The notes under the pieces are model-generated. The model was not told where the DNA came from. It searched no databases and saw only the letters and a list, made by a program, of their open reading frames with translations. Shown in pieces: positions 52,238 through 60,120 of a DNA stretch of 64,000 nucleotides. Both the position numbers and the translations under genes were made by a program. This DNA is from Bradyrhizobium sp. 200. GTDB lineage: Bacteria > Pseudomonadota > Alphaproteobacteria > Rhizobiales > Xanthobacteraceae. Positions within the stretch are counted from its first letter, which is position 1; every line of letters starts with the position of its first letter. The stretch is from contig NZ_CP064689.1 of assembly GCF_023100945.1 (NCBI RefSeq), forward strand, positions 6,430,001 to 6,494,000, in the 5' to 3' direction.

Positions 52238-53203
52238 TCAAGCCGCATGCTGCGTGGTGGCCCGGCTCGCAACCTCCGCGAATCCCTGGCGCCACGACGG
52301 ATGCACCGGCCGCCAGCCCAGCTCTTGCCTCGCCTTGGCGTTGGAGCCTCCCCGCACTTCGGTCATCATCGAAACCAGGTGCTCGCCGGCGAACAACCGG
52401 CCAAGCCAGGCCGGCACGCGTATCGGCGGCCGGGCTCCGACCAGGGTGGCAAGGGCGGGCAGCCATTCGCTGACCGGCGCCGGTTCGTCGTCGACGATGT
52501 TGTAGATATTGCCTGATACGCCGCGCTCGACGGCCGCAACAGTAGCGGCAGCCACGTCCTCGACATGGATGAACGACCACCATCCGCCACCGCCGCCGAT
52601 CAGCGGCACGCGCCGGCGGCGCAACTGGTCGATCATCGCGCGCGAGAGCATTCCGGTGTCTGGGCCGTAGAACGATCCATATCGCAAGACGATCCCTTCG
52701 GGGTTCGCCAAGCTGGTGACGGCATCCTCCAGATACTGAATCGCGTCCAGCGTGCGGCGCAGTTCCTCCGGCGGATCGGAATCGAGCGCATCGGCCTCGG
52801 TCTTGACCGGTTCGCCGCCGCGGCCGTAGGTCCAGCCGCAGAAGCTCTGGGCGATGAAGCGCTTCACGCCGGCTTCGCGTGCGGCCGCCAGCAGGAAATC
52901 GGTGCCTTGCGTGCGCAACCGGTTGGTGGCGGCGAAGGCGCGGTCGAAATGCCGGAGATCCGTGACATCAGCCAGATCGGTCATCTGGTCGATGACGACA
53001 TCGGGCTTCGCCGCGATCACGGCGGCGCGAATAGCCGGCGCGTCGAGCCCATCGGCGATCGCAGGTTCCGCGCCCATCCGTCTGATGATCGCGGCCTTCG
53101 CCGGCGTTCGCGTCGTGCCAACGACGGAATGACCGGCTGCAATGAGCTGCGGAACGAGCTGAAGGCCGACGGCGCCGGTGGCGCCCGCAACAAGAATTCG
53201 CAT
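52238..53203 (-). CDS. NAD-dependent epimerase/dehydratase-type oxidoreductase
   Basis: Extended SDR of 321 residues. The N-terminal cofactor motif is LVAGATGAVGLQLVPQLIAA (GxxGxxG). The atypical catalytic region is RFIAQSFCGWTYGRGGEPVK, where a Tyr is present but the YxxxK Lys is not obvious. The binding face continues with VLRYGSFYGPDTGMLSRAMI and WWSFIHVEDVAAATVAAVER. The absence of a clear Lys suggests an NmrA-like or divergent reductase role rather than a classical sugar epimerase. It is convergent with the dehydrogenase gene, 6 bases apart. Confidence 0.88.
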   Translation of the reverse strand: MRILVAGATGAVGLQLVPQLIAAGHSVVGTTRTPAKAAIIRRMGAEPAIADGLDAPAIRAAVIAAKPDVVIDQMTDLADVTDLRHFDRAFAATNRLRTQGTDFLLAAAREAGVKRFIAQSFCGWTYGRGGEPVKTEADALDSDPPEELRRTLDAIQYLEDAVTSLANPEGIVLRYGSFYGPDTGMLSRAMIDQLRRRRVPLIGGGGGWWSFIHVEDVAAATVAAVERGVSGNIYNIVDDEPAPVSEWLPALATLVGARPPIRVPAWLGRLFAGEHLVSMMTEVRGGSNAKARQELGWRPVHPSWRQGFAEVASRATTQHAA

Positions 53204-53337
53204 GGCGTGATCCTCATATTCGTTGCGACCGAGCGGCAGGTAGTCGGAGCGAATGCGAAATCAAGCAGCGAATGTGGCGACGGCGGAAATCTATCCGGCG
53301 CGGAACTCCGATCGGGCCGGGCCCGATGATCGCCAAC

Positions 53338-53362
53338 AAAAAAGGCGCGCTCTCGGCGCGCC
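53338..53362 (-). terminator. Rho-independent terminator of the L,D-transpeptidase gene
   Basis: Read on the minus strand, GGCGCGC pairs with GCGCGCC around a 5-base loop and is followed by TTTTTT, 28 bases after the transpeptidase stop. Confidence 0.85.
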
Positions 53363-53389
53363 TCAAATGCTTGCCCAACAATGGGCCGT

Positions 53390-54778
53390 TTAGCGGACCG
53401 TGACCGGGGCGGGCAGCGGCGGGACAACGGTCTGCTGCTGCTGCGCGCCGGGAGCGGGCGCCAGTTGGGCCTGAGCCGGTCCCGATGCCTGCGCTGGGGC
53501 GGCTGCGGCAGCCGGGCCAACGGACGGCGGCGGGGCGGCCGACGCGCTTGCAGTGTTGGCGGGCGGCGCGCCGCCGGGCAATACCACCACGCGGGTGCCG
53601 ACCTTGGCGCGCTCGAACAGGTCGGAGACGTCCTCGTTCAGCATACCGATGCAGCCCGAGGAGACGAACTTGCCGATCGTCGAAGGCTGGTTGGTGCCGT
53701 GAATGCGGTAAACGGTCGAACCGAGATACATCGCCCGTGCGCCGAGCGGATTGCCGGGGCCACCCGCCATGAAGCGCGGCAGATAGGGCTGGCGCTCGAT
53801 CATCTCGGTCGGCGGATGCCAGTCCGGCCACTCGGCCTTGCGGCTGATCTTCTGCACGCCGTTCCAGGTAAAACCGTCACGGCCGACGCGGACGCCGTAG
53901 CGGATCGCACGTCCGCCACCGAGTATGTAGTACAGATGGGTGTTGGCGGTATCGACGACGATGGTGCCGGCGGGCTCCTTGGTCGCGAAGGACACTTCCT
54001 GCCGACGCAGGTGCGGCGGAAGCTGCGCGGGGCCCACTTCCGGCTGCTCTTCCGGCGGCAGCGCGGCTAGCTGCACCGGCCTGCCGTCGGCGCCGACGGC
54101 TGGTTGCTGCGATTGCGGGAGCGCACCGGTAGCGCCGGGCGCGTCGCCGATCGCCCCCGGCGGGCGCAGGCCAGCGCGATCGTCGTTCGGGTAGACGATG
54201 CCGGCACCGGGGATGCGGCTGTCGCCGCGATCCGAATAGGCTGGCTGCTGCTGCGAACCGGGCGGGCGGTCCGCATAGATCACCGCAGGCGGACCGGCCG
54301 GACGGCCGTAGCGCGGATCGTCGGGTGAAAGAATCGGGCCCGTGGGCATCGGGGCGCCGCGGTCCGAATAGGCCGGGGCGGTGGCCGGGCGGCCATAGCG
54401 GGGATCGTCGGGAGAAAGAATCGGACCCGTGGGCGTCGGAGCGCCGCGGTCTGAATAAACCGGGCTACCTGCCGGACGGCCATAGCGGGGATCGCTGGGC
54501 GACATCACCGGGCCGGGCGGCGGCAACGCCGCCGAATTCTGTCCGTTCGGCGCCTCGTCATCATCGTCATCAAGTGCGTCGAAATCGGGCTGGCCGGGGC
54601 GGCGGCGTTCATCAGCCGCATAGCCACCCTGAACATACGGTCCCGGAGTCGTCGAATAGGCCTGACCTTGGTAGACTTGGCCGGGCGCGGGGTAGCCCTG
54701 CTGCGCATGAGCAAGCGAAGTTCCGGCCATGCCAGCGACAATGGCGGCACAAATCGTCAGAATGCGGTTATTCATCAT
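53390..54778 (-). CDS. L,D-transpeptidase with tandem-repeat N-terminal linker
   Basis: Periplasmic YkuD-type enzyme of about 462 residues that forms 3-3 peptidoglycan crosslinks or attaches proteins to the wall. The signal peptide is MMNNRILTICAAIVAGMAGT to AHAQ. Then comes a linker with three copies of a 29-residue unit (DPRYGRPA...YSDRGAP.PTGPILSP). The catalytic domain starts near FATKEPAGTIVVDTANTHLY, with the active site HGTNQPSTIGKFVSSGCIGM (conserved His, Ser-Ser-Gly-Cys). The tail is Ala/Pro/Gln-rich. ATG 54778 and 54775 are adjacent; AAAGG favours 54775. It ends in a strong terminator. Confidence 0.92.
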   Translation of the reverse strand: MMNNRILTICAAIVAGMAGTSLAHAQQGYPAPGQVYQGQAYSTTPGPYVQGGYAADERRRPGQPDFDALDDDDDEAPNGQNSAALPPPGPVMSPSDPRYGRPAGSPVYSDRGAPTPTGPILSPDDPRYGRPATAPAYSDRGAPMPTGPILSPDDPRYGRPAGPPAVIYADRPPGSQQQPAYSDRGDSRIPGAGIVYPNDDRAGLRPPGAIGDAPGATGALPQSQQPAVGADGRPVQLAALPPEEQPEVGPAQLPPHLRRQEVSFATKEPAGTIVVDTANTHLYYILGGGRAIRYGVRVGRDGFTWNGVQKISRKAEWPDWHPPTEMIERQPYLPRFMAGGPGNPLGARAMYLGSTVYRIHGTNQPSTIGKFVSSGCIGMLNEDVSDLFERAKVGTRVVVLPGGAPPANTASASAAPPPSVGPAAAAAPAQASGPAQAQLAPAPGAQQQQTVVPPLPAPVTVR

Positions 54779-55122
54779 CGCCTTTGTATAGACCCCAAGC
54801 CCCACCGGACGGTTAACGGCAGATGACGGAAGATAGCGGCACATTCAAGACAAGTCCGCGAAATTCGGCCCACGCCGGTCATTTGTGATCGCGCCTGCGC
54901 TGCGGCAAAGATGCCTCAGCGTGCCAGAAATCGCCGTCATTGGATGGTGAGCGCCCCCTAACCACAGTTTTTTGTAACAAAAAGCCGCCGTGCGCTGAGA
55001 TACTCTCAAATCGGCCTGATTCGCCCCAGCGCTCCCCCTCGCGAATCACGCCACACAGTGGTCACCGCGTTCCCTTGGCATCAATAACCCTCCAGATACA
55101 AGGAGGGCTGGAACTCGCGTCC
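54779..55122. other. Divergent intergenic region, no recognised site
   Basis: The 344 bases between the transpeptidase gene and the Ala/Pro-rich protein gene hold both promoters. A small AT-rich inverted pair, TTTTTTGTAACAAAAA, lies at about 54967-54982. Nothing else is recognised. Confidence 0.5.
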
Positions 55123-55941
55123 ATGCTTCCCGGCTTTCGTTTCCTGTTCACTGCGATCGTACTCTCGATGTCGATCCTGATTTTTGGCCTTGGCGCCGCC
55201 GCCCTGCTGCGTGCCGCGCATGAGGAATTTGCCAACCTTCCCGCGCGACGGGCGCCGCCCCAACCGATGTTTGCCCGCCAGAACGACGACGAGCCGCCGA
55301 CCCTGGCGCTGCTGCGCGTCGATCCCCCGGTCACCGGGCAGCCTGCGGGGAATGCGCCGGCCGTCGCAGTTCCGGAAGCCGCCATCGATGTCCCGGCGAC
55401 GGTCGCACAGACTCCGGACGCGCGTCCGGCCGAGCCCGAGAAGCTGGCGGCGCTGAAGCCGGCAGAGCCGATGCAGACCGAAGCGACAAAGCCGGGAGAA
55501 CCGGCGACGGAGACTGGTGCGGAGACATCGCCAGCTCCGGCCCCTGCGGCGGAAGCCGAAGCGCCAGTTTCCAACGCCGAAGTGAAGGTCGCCGCCATCG
55601 CGGCAACGCCGGAACCTGCCGCTCCGCCGGAGCCGGCCGCGGATATCTCGTCATCCGAAGCCAACATCACTGCGGCCCGGATCGCGACGCTCGGCGGTCC
55701 CGCCGTCATCGTCGACGAAAAGACGGCGGCCAAGGCAACGGATGCCACGACGACCGAAGCCAACACGACGGAAACGAAGCCGGACCAGAGCGCCGTCCGG
55801 AAGCGGGCCGCAGAAAAGGCCCGGGAACGGCGGCGGATTGCCGTGCGGCGGGCGCGTCTGGCCCGAGAGGCTGCGCTGGCTCAACAGCAACTGCAGGCCA
55901 ACCCATTCGCGCAATTTCCGCTCGCGCGCGCGACGCGGTAG
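55123..55941 (+). CDS. Membrane-anchored Ala/Pro/Glu-rich protein
   Basis: Protein of 272 residues with one N-terminal transmembrane helix (FRFLFTAIVLSMSILIFGLG) and a long low-complexity periplasmic region rich in Ala, Pro, Glu and Thr (roughly residues 60-220). It ends in a strongly basic segment (KRAAEKARERRRIAVRRARL). It resembles TolA/TonB-like periplasm-spanning rods in layout, but has no recognisable C-terminal domain. A strong ribosome site, AAGGAGG, lies 16 bases before ATG 55123, rather far. Function is unknown. Confidence 0.7.
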   Translation: MLPGFRFLFTAIVLSMSILIFGLGAAALLRAAHEEFANLPARRAPPQPMFARQNDDEPPTLALLRVDPPVTGQPAGNAPAVAVPEAAIDVPATVAQTPDARPAEPEKLAALKPAEPMQTEATKPGEPATETGAETSPAPAPAAEAEAPVSNAEVKVAAIAATPEPAAPPEPAADISSSEANITAARIATLGGPAVIVDEKTAAKATDATTTEANTTETKPDQSAVRKRAAEKARERRRIAVRRARLAREAALAQQQLQANPFAQFPLARATR

Positions 55942-55991
55942 AGCGTGATGACATTTCTTCGAAACGCCATCCCGCTCTATCTCTTTGATTT

Positions 55992-56040
55992 GAGCATGAT
56001 CTTTTCGGAAAACCGGTACCCACTTTTCCGGATCATGCTC
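55992..56040. repeat. Palindrome, GAGCATGATCTTTTCGGAAA family
   Basis: GAGCATGATC at the left mirrors GATCATGCTC at the right, with inner CGGAAAA and TTTTCCG around CCGGTACCCA. I recognise it as a common Rhizobiales repeat. It lies between two convergent genes and can serve as a transcript end. Confidence 0.85.
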
Positions 56041-56059
56041 TAGCGTCCGGACTTGCGGA

Positions 56060-56914
56060 TCAGACCGGACCGGTCGCCACCGGCGGACCGTCGGCTGCGC
56101 CCCACTCCGTCCATGAGCCGTCATACAGCGCCGGATTCTCGACACCGAGACGATAGAGCGCCAGCGTCAGCACCGCGGCGCTGACGCCCGAGCCGCAACT
56201 CGTCACGATGGGCGCATCGAGCTTCACGCCCGCGCCCGAGAATGCCGCGCGCAATTCGTCCAGCGATTTCATGGTGCCGGTCGCAGCATCGAACAGGTTG
56301 TTGTAGGGCAGGCTCAGGCTGCCCGGGATGTGCCCGGAGCGAAGGCCCGGCCGCGGCTCGGCCACCTTGCCCTGGTAGCGTTCGTTGGCGCGCGCATCGA
56401 TCACCTGCTCGGCCCGGCTTGCGAGATTTGCGACGAGCTGCTGCATGCTGCGCGTGCGCCGCGCATCGAACGTCGCCTTGAACGTCGCAGGCTTCGGCGT
56501 CACCTCGCCCTTCTCGACCTTGCGGCCTTCCGCGACCCATTTTCTCAGGCCGCCATTGAGCACGCGCACGTCCTTGCCGAACGACAGGAACATCCACCAC
56601 ACCCGGGGCGCGGCGACCCAGCCGCCAGAATCATAGACCACAACCGTGTCGTCATTGCCGATCCCGAGCCCGCCGACATCGCGGCCGAATTGCTCGGCGG
56701 AAGGAAACATGTGCGGCAGCGGGTTGGAATGGTCCGACACCGCGTCGACGTCGAAGAACACTGCGCCCGGAATATGCGAGGCGAGATAATCGTCCTTCGG
56801 CAGCGGCAGCACGCCCGGCATCTTGAACGAGGCATCGATCACCTTGACGCCGGGATCGTTCAGATGCGCGGCGAGCCATTCGGTGGAGACGAGCGGGTCG
56901 GTGGAGGTGGGCAT
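56060..56914 (-). CDS. sseA: 3-mercaptopyruvate (or thiosulfate) sulfurtransferase
   Basis: Two-domain rhodanese of 284 residues that moves sulfane sulfur from 3-mercaptopyruvate, or thiosulfate, to an acceptor such as cyanide or thioredoxin. The inactive N-terminal domain includes VKVIDASFKMPGVLPLPKDD. The second domain carries the persulfide Cys in TSCGSGVSAAVLTLAL, a loop of the mercaptopyruvate type (CGSGVTA-like) rather than the CRxGxx thiosulfate type. The next gene downstream on this strand is a single-domain rhodanese-like gene, so two sulfur-transfer genes stand side by side. Confidence 0.92.
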   Translation of the reverse strand: MPTSTDPLVSTEWLAAHLNDPGVKVIDASFKMPGVLPLPKDDYLASHIPGAVFFDVDAVSDHSNPLPHMFPSAEQFGRDVGGLGIGNDDTVVVYDSGGWVAAPRVWWMFLSFGKDVRVLNGGLRKWVAEGRKVEKGEVTPKPATFKATFDARRTRSMQQLVANLASRAEQVIDARANERYQGKVAEPRPGLRSGHIPGSLSLPYNNLFDAATGTMKSLDELRAAFSGAGVKLDAPIVTSCGSGVSAAVLTLALYRLGVENPALYDGSWTEWGAADGPPVATGPV

Positions 56915-56942
56915 GGGGGCAATCTCCGGCAGTTTCTCAAGT

Positions 56943-57030
56943 CGTCATTGCCGGGCTTGACCCGGCAATCCATCTTCTTCGAAAGGATTCATTTTTGGAT
57001 GGACACGCGGGTCAAGCCCGCGTGTGACGA
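56943..57030. repeat. Dispersed repeat, CGTCATTGCCGGGCTTGACC family
   Basis: CGTCATTGCCGGGCTTGACC, CGGCAATCCATC and the inverted GGATGGACACGCGGGTCAAG, CCCGCGTGTGACG form nested palindromes. It lies between the two rhodanese genes. Confidence 0.8.
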
Positions 57031-57034
57031 GCCT

Positions 57035-57448
57035 TCATCCCTTCTTCTTCGGCTCCCACTTCTCGACCGGGCCGCCGGCGTCGCGCCAGGCGGCGAACCC
57101 GCCGCCCATATGGGCGACCGGCTTCAGGCCCATGTCCTGCGCGGTCTTGGCCGCGAGCGCCGAACGCAGTCCGCCGGCGCAGTGGAAGATGAACTTCTTG
57201 TCTTCCTGGAAGATCGGCTTGGCGTAGGGGCTTTGCGGATCGATCCAGAATTCAAGCATGCCGCGGGTGCAGGAGAACGCGCCCGGAATCTTGCCCTCGC
57301 GCTCGATCTCGCGCGGGTCTCTGATATCGACGATCACGACGCCCGGGTCCTGCGCGGCCTTGATGGCATCGGCGGCGCTGACGGTCTCGATCGCCGCATT
57401 GGCTTCGTCGATCAGGGATTTGATGCCGCGGTGGATGGTCTGGGGCAT
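57035..57448 (-). CDS. Single-domain rhodanese-like protein
   Basis: Protein of 137 residues that carries sulfur on an active-site Cys. The rhodanese core is VIVDIRDPREIEREGKIPGA, then FSCTRGMLEFWIDPQSP and KKFIFHCAGGLRSALAAKTA, with the loop Cys in HCAGGLRS, followed by HMGGGFAAWRDAGGP. ATG 57448 is chosen over 57502 because upstream residues look like translated repeat. It lies in the same direction as sseA, and a hairpin separates it from the VWA-protein gene. Confidence 0.88.
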   Translation of the reverse strand: MPQTIHRGIKSLIDEANAAIETVSAADAIKAAQDPGVVIVDIRDPREIEREGKIPGAFSCTRGMLEFWIDPQSPYAKPIFQEDKKFIFHCAGGLRSALAAKTAQDMGLKPVAHMGGGFAAWRDAGGPVEKWEPKKKG

Positions 57449-57476
57449 TGATTGCGCCTTTCGTTTTTCTTGACCT

Positions 57477-57516
57477 GTCATTCCGGGGCGATGCGAAAGC
57501 ATCGCCCCGGAATGAC
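57477..57516. repeat. Perfect hairpin with GAAA loop
   Basis: An 18-base arm, GTCATTCCGGGGCGATGC, and its exact complement close a GAAA tetraloop. It ends 5 bases from the VWA-protein stop. It matches the CGTCATTCCGG repeat type and can end or stabilise the transcript (inference). Confidence 0.85.
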
Positions 57517-57521
57517 GGAGA

Positions 57522-58697
57522 CTACCGCACCAATTCCTTCATCGCGCCTTCGAGGCCTTCGATCGTGATCGGGAACATGCGCCCCGACAACAGCCGGCGG
57601 ATGATGGTGGTGGATTCCGAATAGTCCCAGTGCTTCTGCGCCACCGGATTGAGCCACACCGTATGCGGATAGGTGCGCGTGACGCGCTCCAGCCAGACCG
57701 AGCCGGCCTCCTCGTTGACGTGTTCGACCGAGCCGCCCGGCACCATGATCTCGTAAGGCGACATCGAGGCGTCGCCGACGAACACCACCTTGTAGTCGTG
57801 CGGATATTTATGCAGCACGTCCCAGGTCGGCGTGCGGTCGGTGAAGCGGCGCTTGTTCTGCTTCCACACGCCTTCATAAAGGCAGTTGTGGAAGTAGAAA
57901 TACTCCATGTGCTTGAATTCGGACTTCGCCGCCGAGAACAATTCCTCGACCTGCTCGATATGCGAATCCATCGAGCCGCCGATGTCGAAGAACACCAGAA
58001 CCTTCACCGCGTTGCGGCGCTCGGGGCGCATGACGACGTCGAGATAACCGTGGTTGGCGGTTTCCCTGATCGTGGTGTCCAAATCGAGCTCGTCCGGCGC
58101 GCCGGTGCGGGCGAATTTGCGCAGGCGCCGCAGCGCGATCTTGATGTTGCGAATGCCGAGCTCGACATTGCCGTCGAGATCCCTGAACTCGCGCTTGTCC
58201 CACACCTTCACGGCGCGGTTGTTGCGGTTCTTCTCCTGCCCGATCCGAACGCCTTCCGGATTGTAGCCATGGGCGCCGAACGGCGAGGTGCCGGCGGTGC
58301 CGATCCACTTGTTGCCGCCCTGGTGGCGGCCCTTCTGTTCCTCAAGCCGCTTGCGAAGCGTCTCCATGAGCTTGTCCCAGCCCATCGCCTCGATCTGCTT
58401 CTTCTCTTCCTCGGTGAGGTATTTTTCCGCGAGCTTCTTCAGCCATTCCTCGGGGATCTCAGCCTTGTCCATGGCGTCCAGCAGGCTTTCCAGCCCCTTG
58501 AACACGCTGCCAAAGACGCGGTCGAACTTGTCGAGATTGCGCTCGTCCTTCACCAGGGCGGCGCGGGAGAGATAATAGAAATTCTCGACCGTCTGATCGG
58601 CGAGGTCGGCGTCGAGCGCCTCCATCAGCGTCAGATATTCGCGCAGGGTCACCGGGACCTGCGCGTCGCGCAGCGATGTGAAGAATTGCAGGAACAT
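57522..58697 (-). CDS. VWA domain-containing protein, CoxE-like
   Basis: Protein of 391 residues with an N-terminal helical region (LLDAMDKAEIPEEWLKKLAE, KYLTEEEKKQIEAMGWDKLM) and a C-terminal von Willebrand A domain from about residue 235. The metal-ion-dependent adhesion motif reads VFFDIGGSMDSHI, DxGxS with Gly in the second variable place. VFVGDASMSPYEIMVPGGSV is a later conserved block. CoxE-like VWA proteins act with MoxR ATPases in maturing or remodelling metallo-enzymes. The MoxR gene lies divergent 500 bases away. It is soluble, cytosolic, and its target is unknown. Confidence 0.9.
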   Translation of the reverse strand: MFLQFFTSLRDAQVPVTLREYLTLMEALDADLADQTVENFYYLSRAALVKDERNLDKFDRVFGSVFKGLESLLDAMDKAEIPEEWLKKLAEKYLTEEEKKQIEAMGWDKLMETLRKRLEEQKGRHQGGNKWIGTAGTSPFGAHGYNPEGVRIGQEKNRNNRAVKVWDKREFRDLDGNVELGIRNIKIALRRLRKFARTGAPDELDLDTTIRETANHGYLDVVMRPERRNAVKVLVFFDIGGSMDSHIEQVEELFSAAKSEFKHMEYFYFHNCLYEGVWKQNKRRFTDRTPTWDVLHKYPHDYKVVFVGDASMSPYEIMVPGGSVEHVNEEAGSVWLERVTRTYPHTVWLNPVAQKHWDYSESTTIIRRLLSGRMFPITIEGLEGAMKELVR

Positions 58698-58838
58698 GGG
58701 CTACAGATTGCCCGCCGGACCGCAGACGTCAAGGGCCAGCGCACGTCCAGGGCCGGCGCATGGCTGTCAGGCCTAGACCGGGAGGCTTTTTCAATTACAA
58801 TTGAGCCATAAAGGGTTTATTCCGGCAGGGGAAATTCA

Positions 58839-59081
58839 ATGGGCATCATAGCGGCGCTGATCATTGGCGGTATCGCGGGCTGGCTTGCCGGGCTGATCGT
58901 ACGCGGCGCAGGCTTCGGGCTGATCGGCAACATCGTGGTCGGCATCATCGGCGCGCTGCTGGCGAGCTGGCTGTTGCCGCAGCTCGGCGTCAGCCTCGGC
59001 GTCGGCTGGGTCCGCGACATCATCAACGCCACCATCGGCGCGGTGATCATCCTGGTGATCCTGTCGCTGATCAGACGCTGA
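58839..59081 (+). CDS. GlsB/YeaQ/YmgE-family small membrane protein
   Basis: Protein of 80 residues. Three hydrophobic segments with Gly spacing are seen: IAALIIGGIAGWLAGLIVRG, FGLIGNIVVGIIGALLASWL and INATIGAVIILVILSLIRR. The GIAGWLAG and GxxGNxxxGxxGA pattern is the transglycosylase-associated (GlsB) signature. Family members are envelope or stress-response membrane proteins of unknown biochemical role. GGGGAAA precedes ATG 58839. It lies alone between the divergent VWA and MoxR genes and has its own hairpin. Confidence 0.9.
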   Translation: MGIIAALIIGGIAGWLAGLIVRGAGFGLIGNIVVGIIGALLASWLLPQLGVSLGVGWVRDIINATIGAVIILVILSLIRR

Positions 59082-59105
59082 CGACAAGCCCGTCCACTGC
59101 AATCG

Positions 59106-59129
59106 CGACCGCCGGACCGGCGGTCGTTT
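59106..59129 (+). terminator. Hairpin after the GlsB-family gene
   Basis: CGACCGCCG pairs with CGGCGGTCG around GAC and is followed by TTTA, 25 bases after the stop. The T run is short, so efficiency is uncertain. Confidence 0.6.
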
Positions 59130-59195
59130 ACTGTTCAGGCCGAGTGAGGCCCCAGGAACAACCAACAAGGCACGAACAACAAGGCAAACGGATAG

Positions 59196-60038
59196 ATGAA
59201 ATTTACCGGCACCAAGGACTATGTCGCCACCGACGACCTCAAGGTCGCCGTCAACGCCTCGATTGTGCTCGAGCGCCCGCTGCTGATCAAGGGCGAGCCC
59301 GGCACCGGCAAGACCGTGCTGGCGGAGGAAGTCGCCAAAGCGCTCGGCGCGCCGCTGCTGACCTGGCACATCAAGTCGACCACCAAGGCGCAGCAGGGCC
59401 TGTACGAATACGACGCGGTGTCCCGCCTGCGCGACAGCCAGCTCGGCGATCCCCGCGTCTCCGACATCTCCAATTACATCAAGCGCGGCAAATTGTGGGA
59501 CGCCTTCACCCACGACAAGCGCCCGGTGCTGCTGATCGACGAGATCGACAAGGCCGACATCGAGTTTCCGAACGACCTGCTGCTCGAACTCGATCGCATG
59601 GAATTCTTCGTCTACGAGACCGGCGAGAACATCAAGGCGAGCCTGCGCCCGATCGTGATGATCACCTCGAACAACGAGAAGGAATTGCCGGACGCGTTCC
59701 TGCGCCGCTGCTTCTTCCACTACATCAAGTTCCCCGACGCCGACACCATGGGCCGGATCGTCGACGTGCACTTCCCCGGCATCAAGAAGCGCCTGGTGGA
59801 AGAAGCCCTGCGCATCTTCTTCGAAGTGCGCGAAGTGCCGGGCCTGAAGAAGAAGCCCTCGACCTCGGAGCTGCTCGACTGGCTCAAGCTGCTTCTGAAC
59901 GAGGACATCACCCCGGAAATGCTCAGGGAGCGTGATCCGCGCAAGCTGATCCCGCCGCTGCACGGCGCGCTGCTCAAGAACGAGCAGGACGTGCACTTGT
60001 TTGAACGGCTGGCGTTCCTCAGCCGCCGCGAAGTGTAG
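59196..60038 (+). CDS. MoxR-family AAA+ ATPase
   Basis: Chaperone-like ATPase of 280 residues. Walker A is IKGEPGTGKT at residues 31-40, Walker B LLIDEIDKADIEFPNDLLLE, sensor 1 MITSNNEKELPDAFLRRCFF with its arginine pair. The MoxR mark is the absence of extra domains and a short C-terminal helical lid. MoxR ATPases work with VWA proteins to activate metallo-enzymes or assemble complexes. The CoxE-like gene 500 bases away, divergent, is the likely partner. A strong terminator follows, so it is transcribed alone. Confidence 0.93.
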   Translation: MKFTGTKDYVATDDLKVAVNASIVLERPLLIKGEPGTGKTVLAEEVAKALGAPLLTWHIKSTTKAQQGLYEYDAVSRLRDSQLGDPRVSDISNYIKRGKLWDAFTHDKRPVLLIDEIDKADIEFPNDLLLELDRMEFFVYETGENIKASLRPIVMITSNNEKELPDAFLRRCFFHYIKFPDADTMGRIVDVHFPGIKKRLVEEALRIFFEVREVPGLKKKPSTSELLDWLKLLLNEDITPEMLRERDPRKLIPPLHGALLKNEQDVHLFERLAFLSRREV

Positions 60039-60056
60039 TTCGCGAAGTCTCTACGG

Positions 60057-60084
60057 CGCCAGAACCCCAAGGGTTCTGGCGTTT
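60057..60084 (+). terminator. Rho-independent terminator after the MoxR gene
   Basis: CGCCAGAACCC pairs with GGGTTCTGGCG around CAA and is followed by TTT, 18 bases after the stop. Confidence 0.8.
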
Positions 60085-60120
60085 CGCTTTCAAGCAACAA
60101 ACGAAAAAAGAACAGGGCAG

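Noticed and set aside
58836..59996. A 386-residue minus-strand frame across the MoxR and GlsB region
   Set aside because: Antisense to two genes with clear motifs; no domain.
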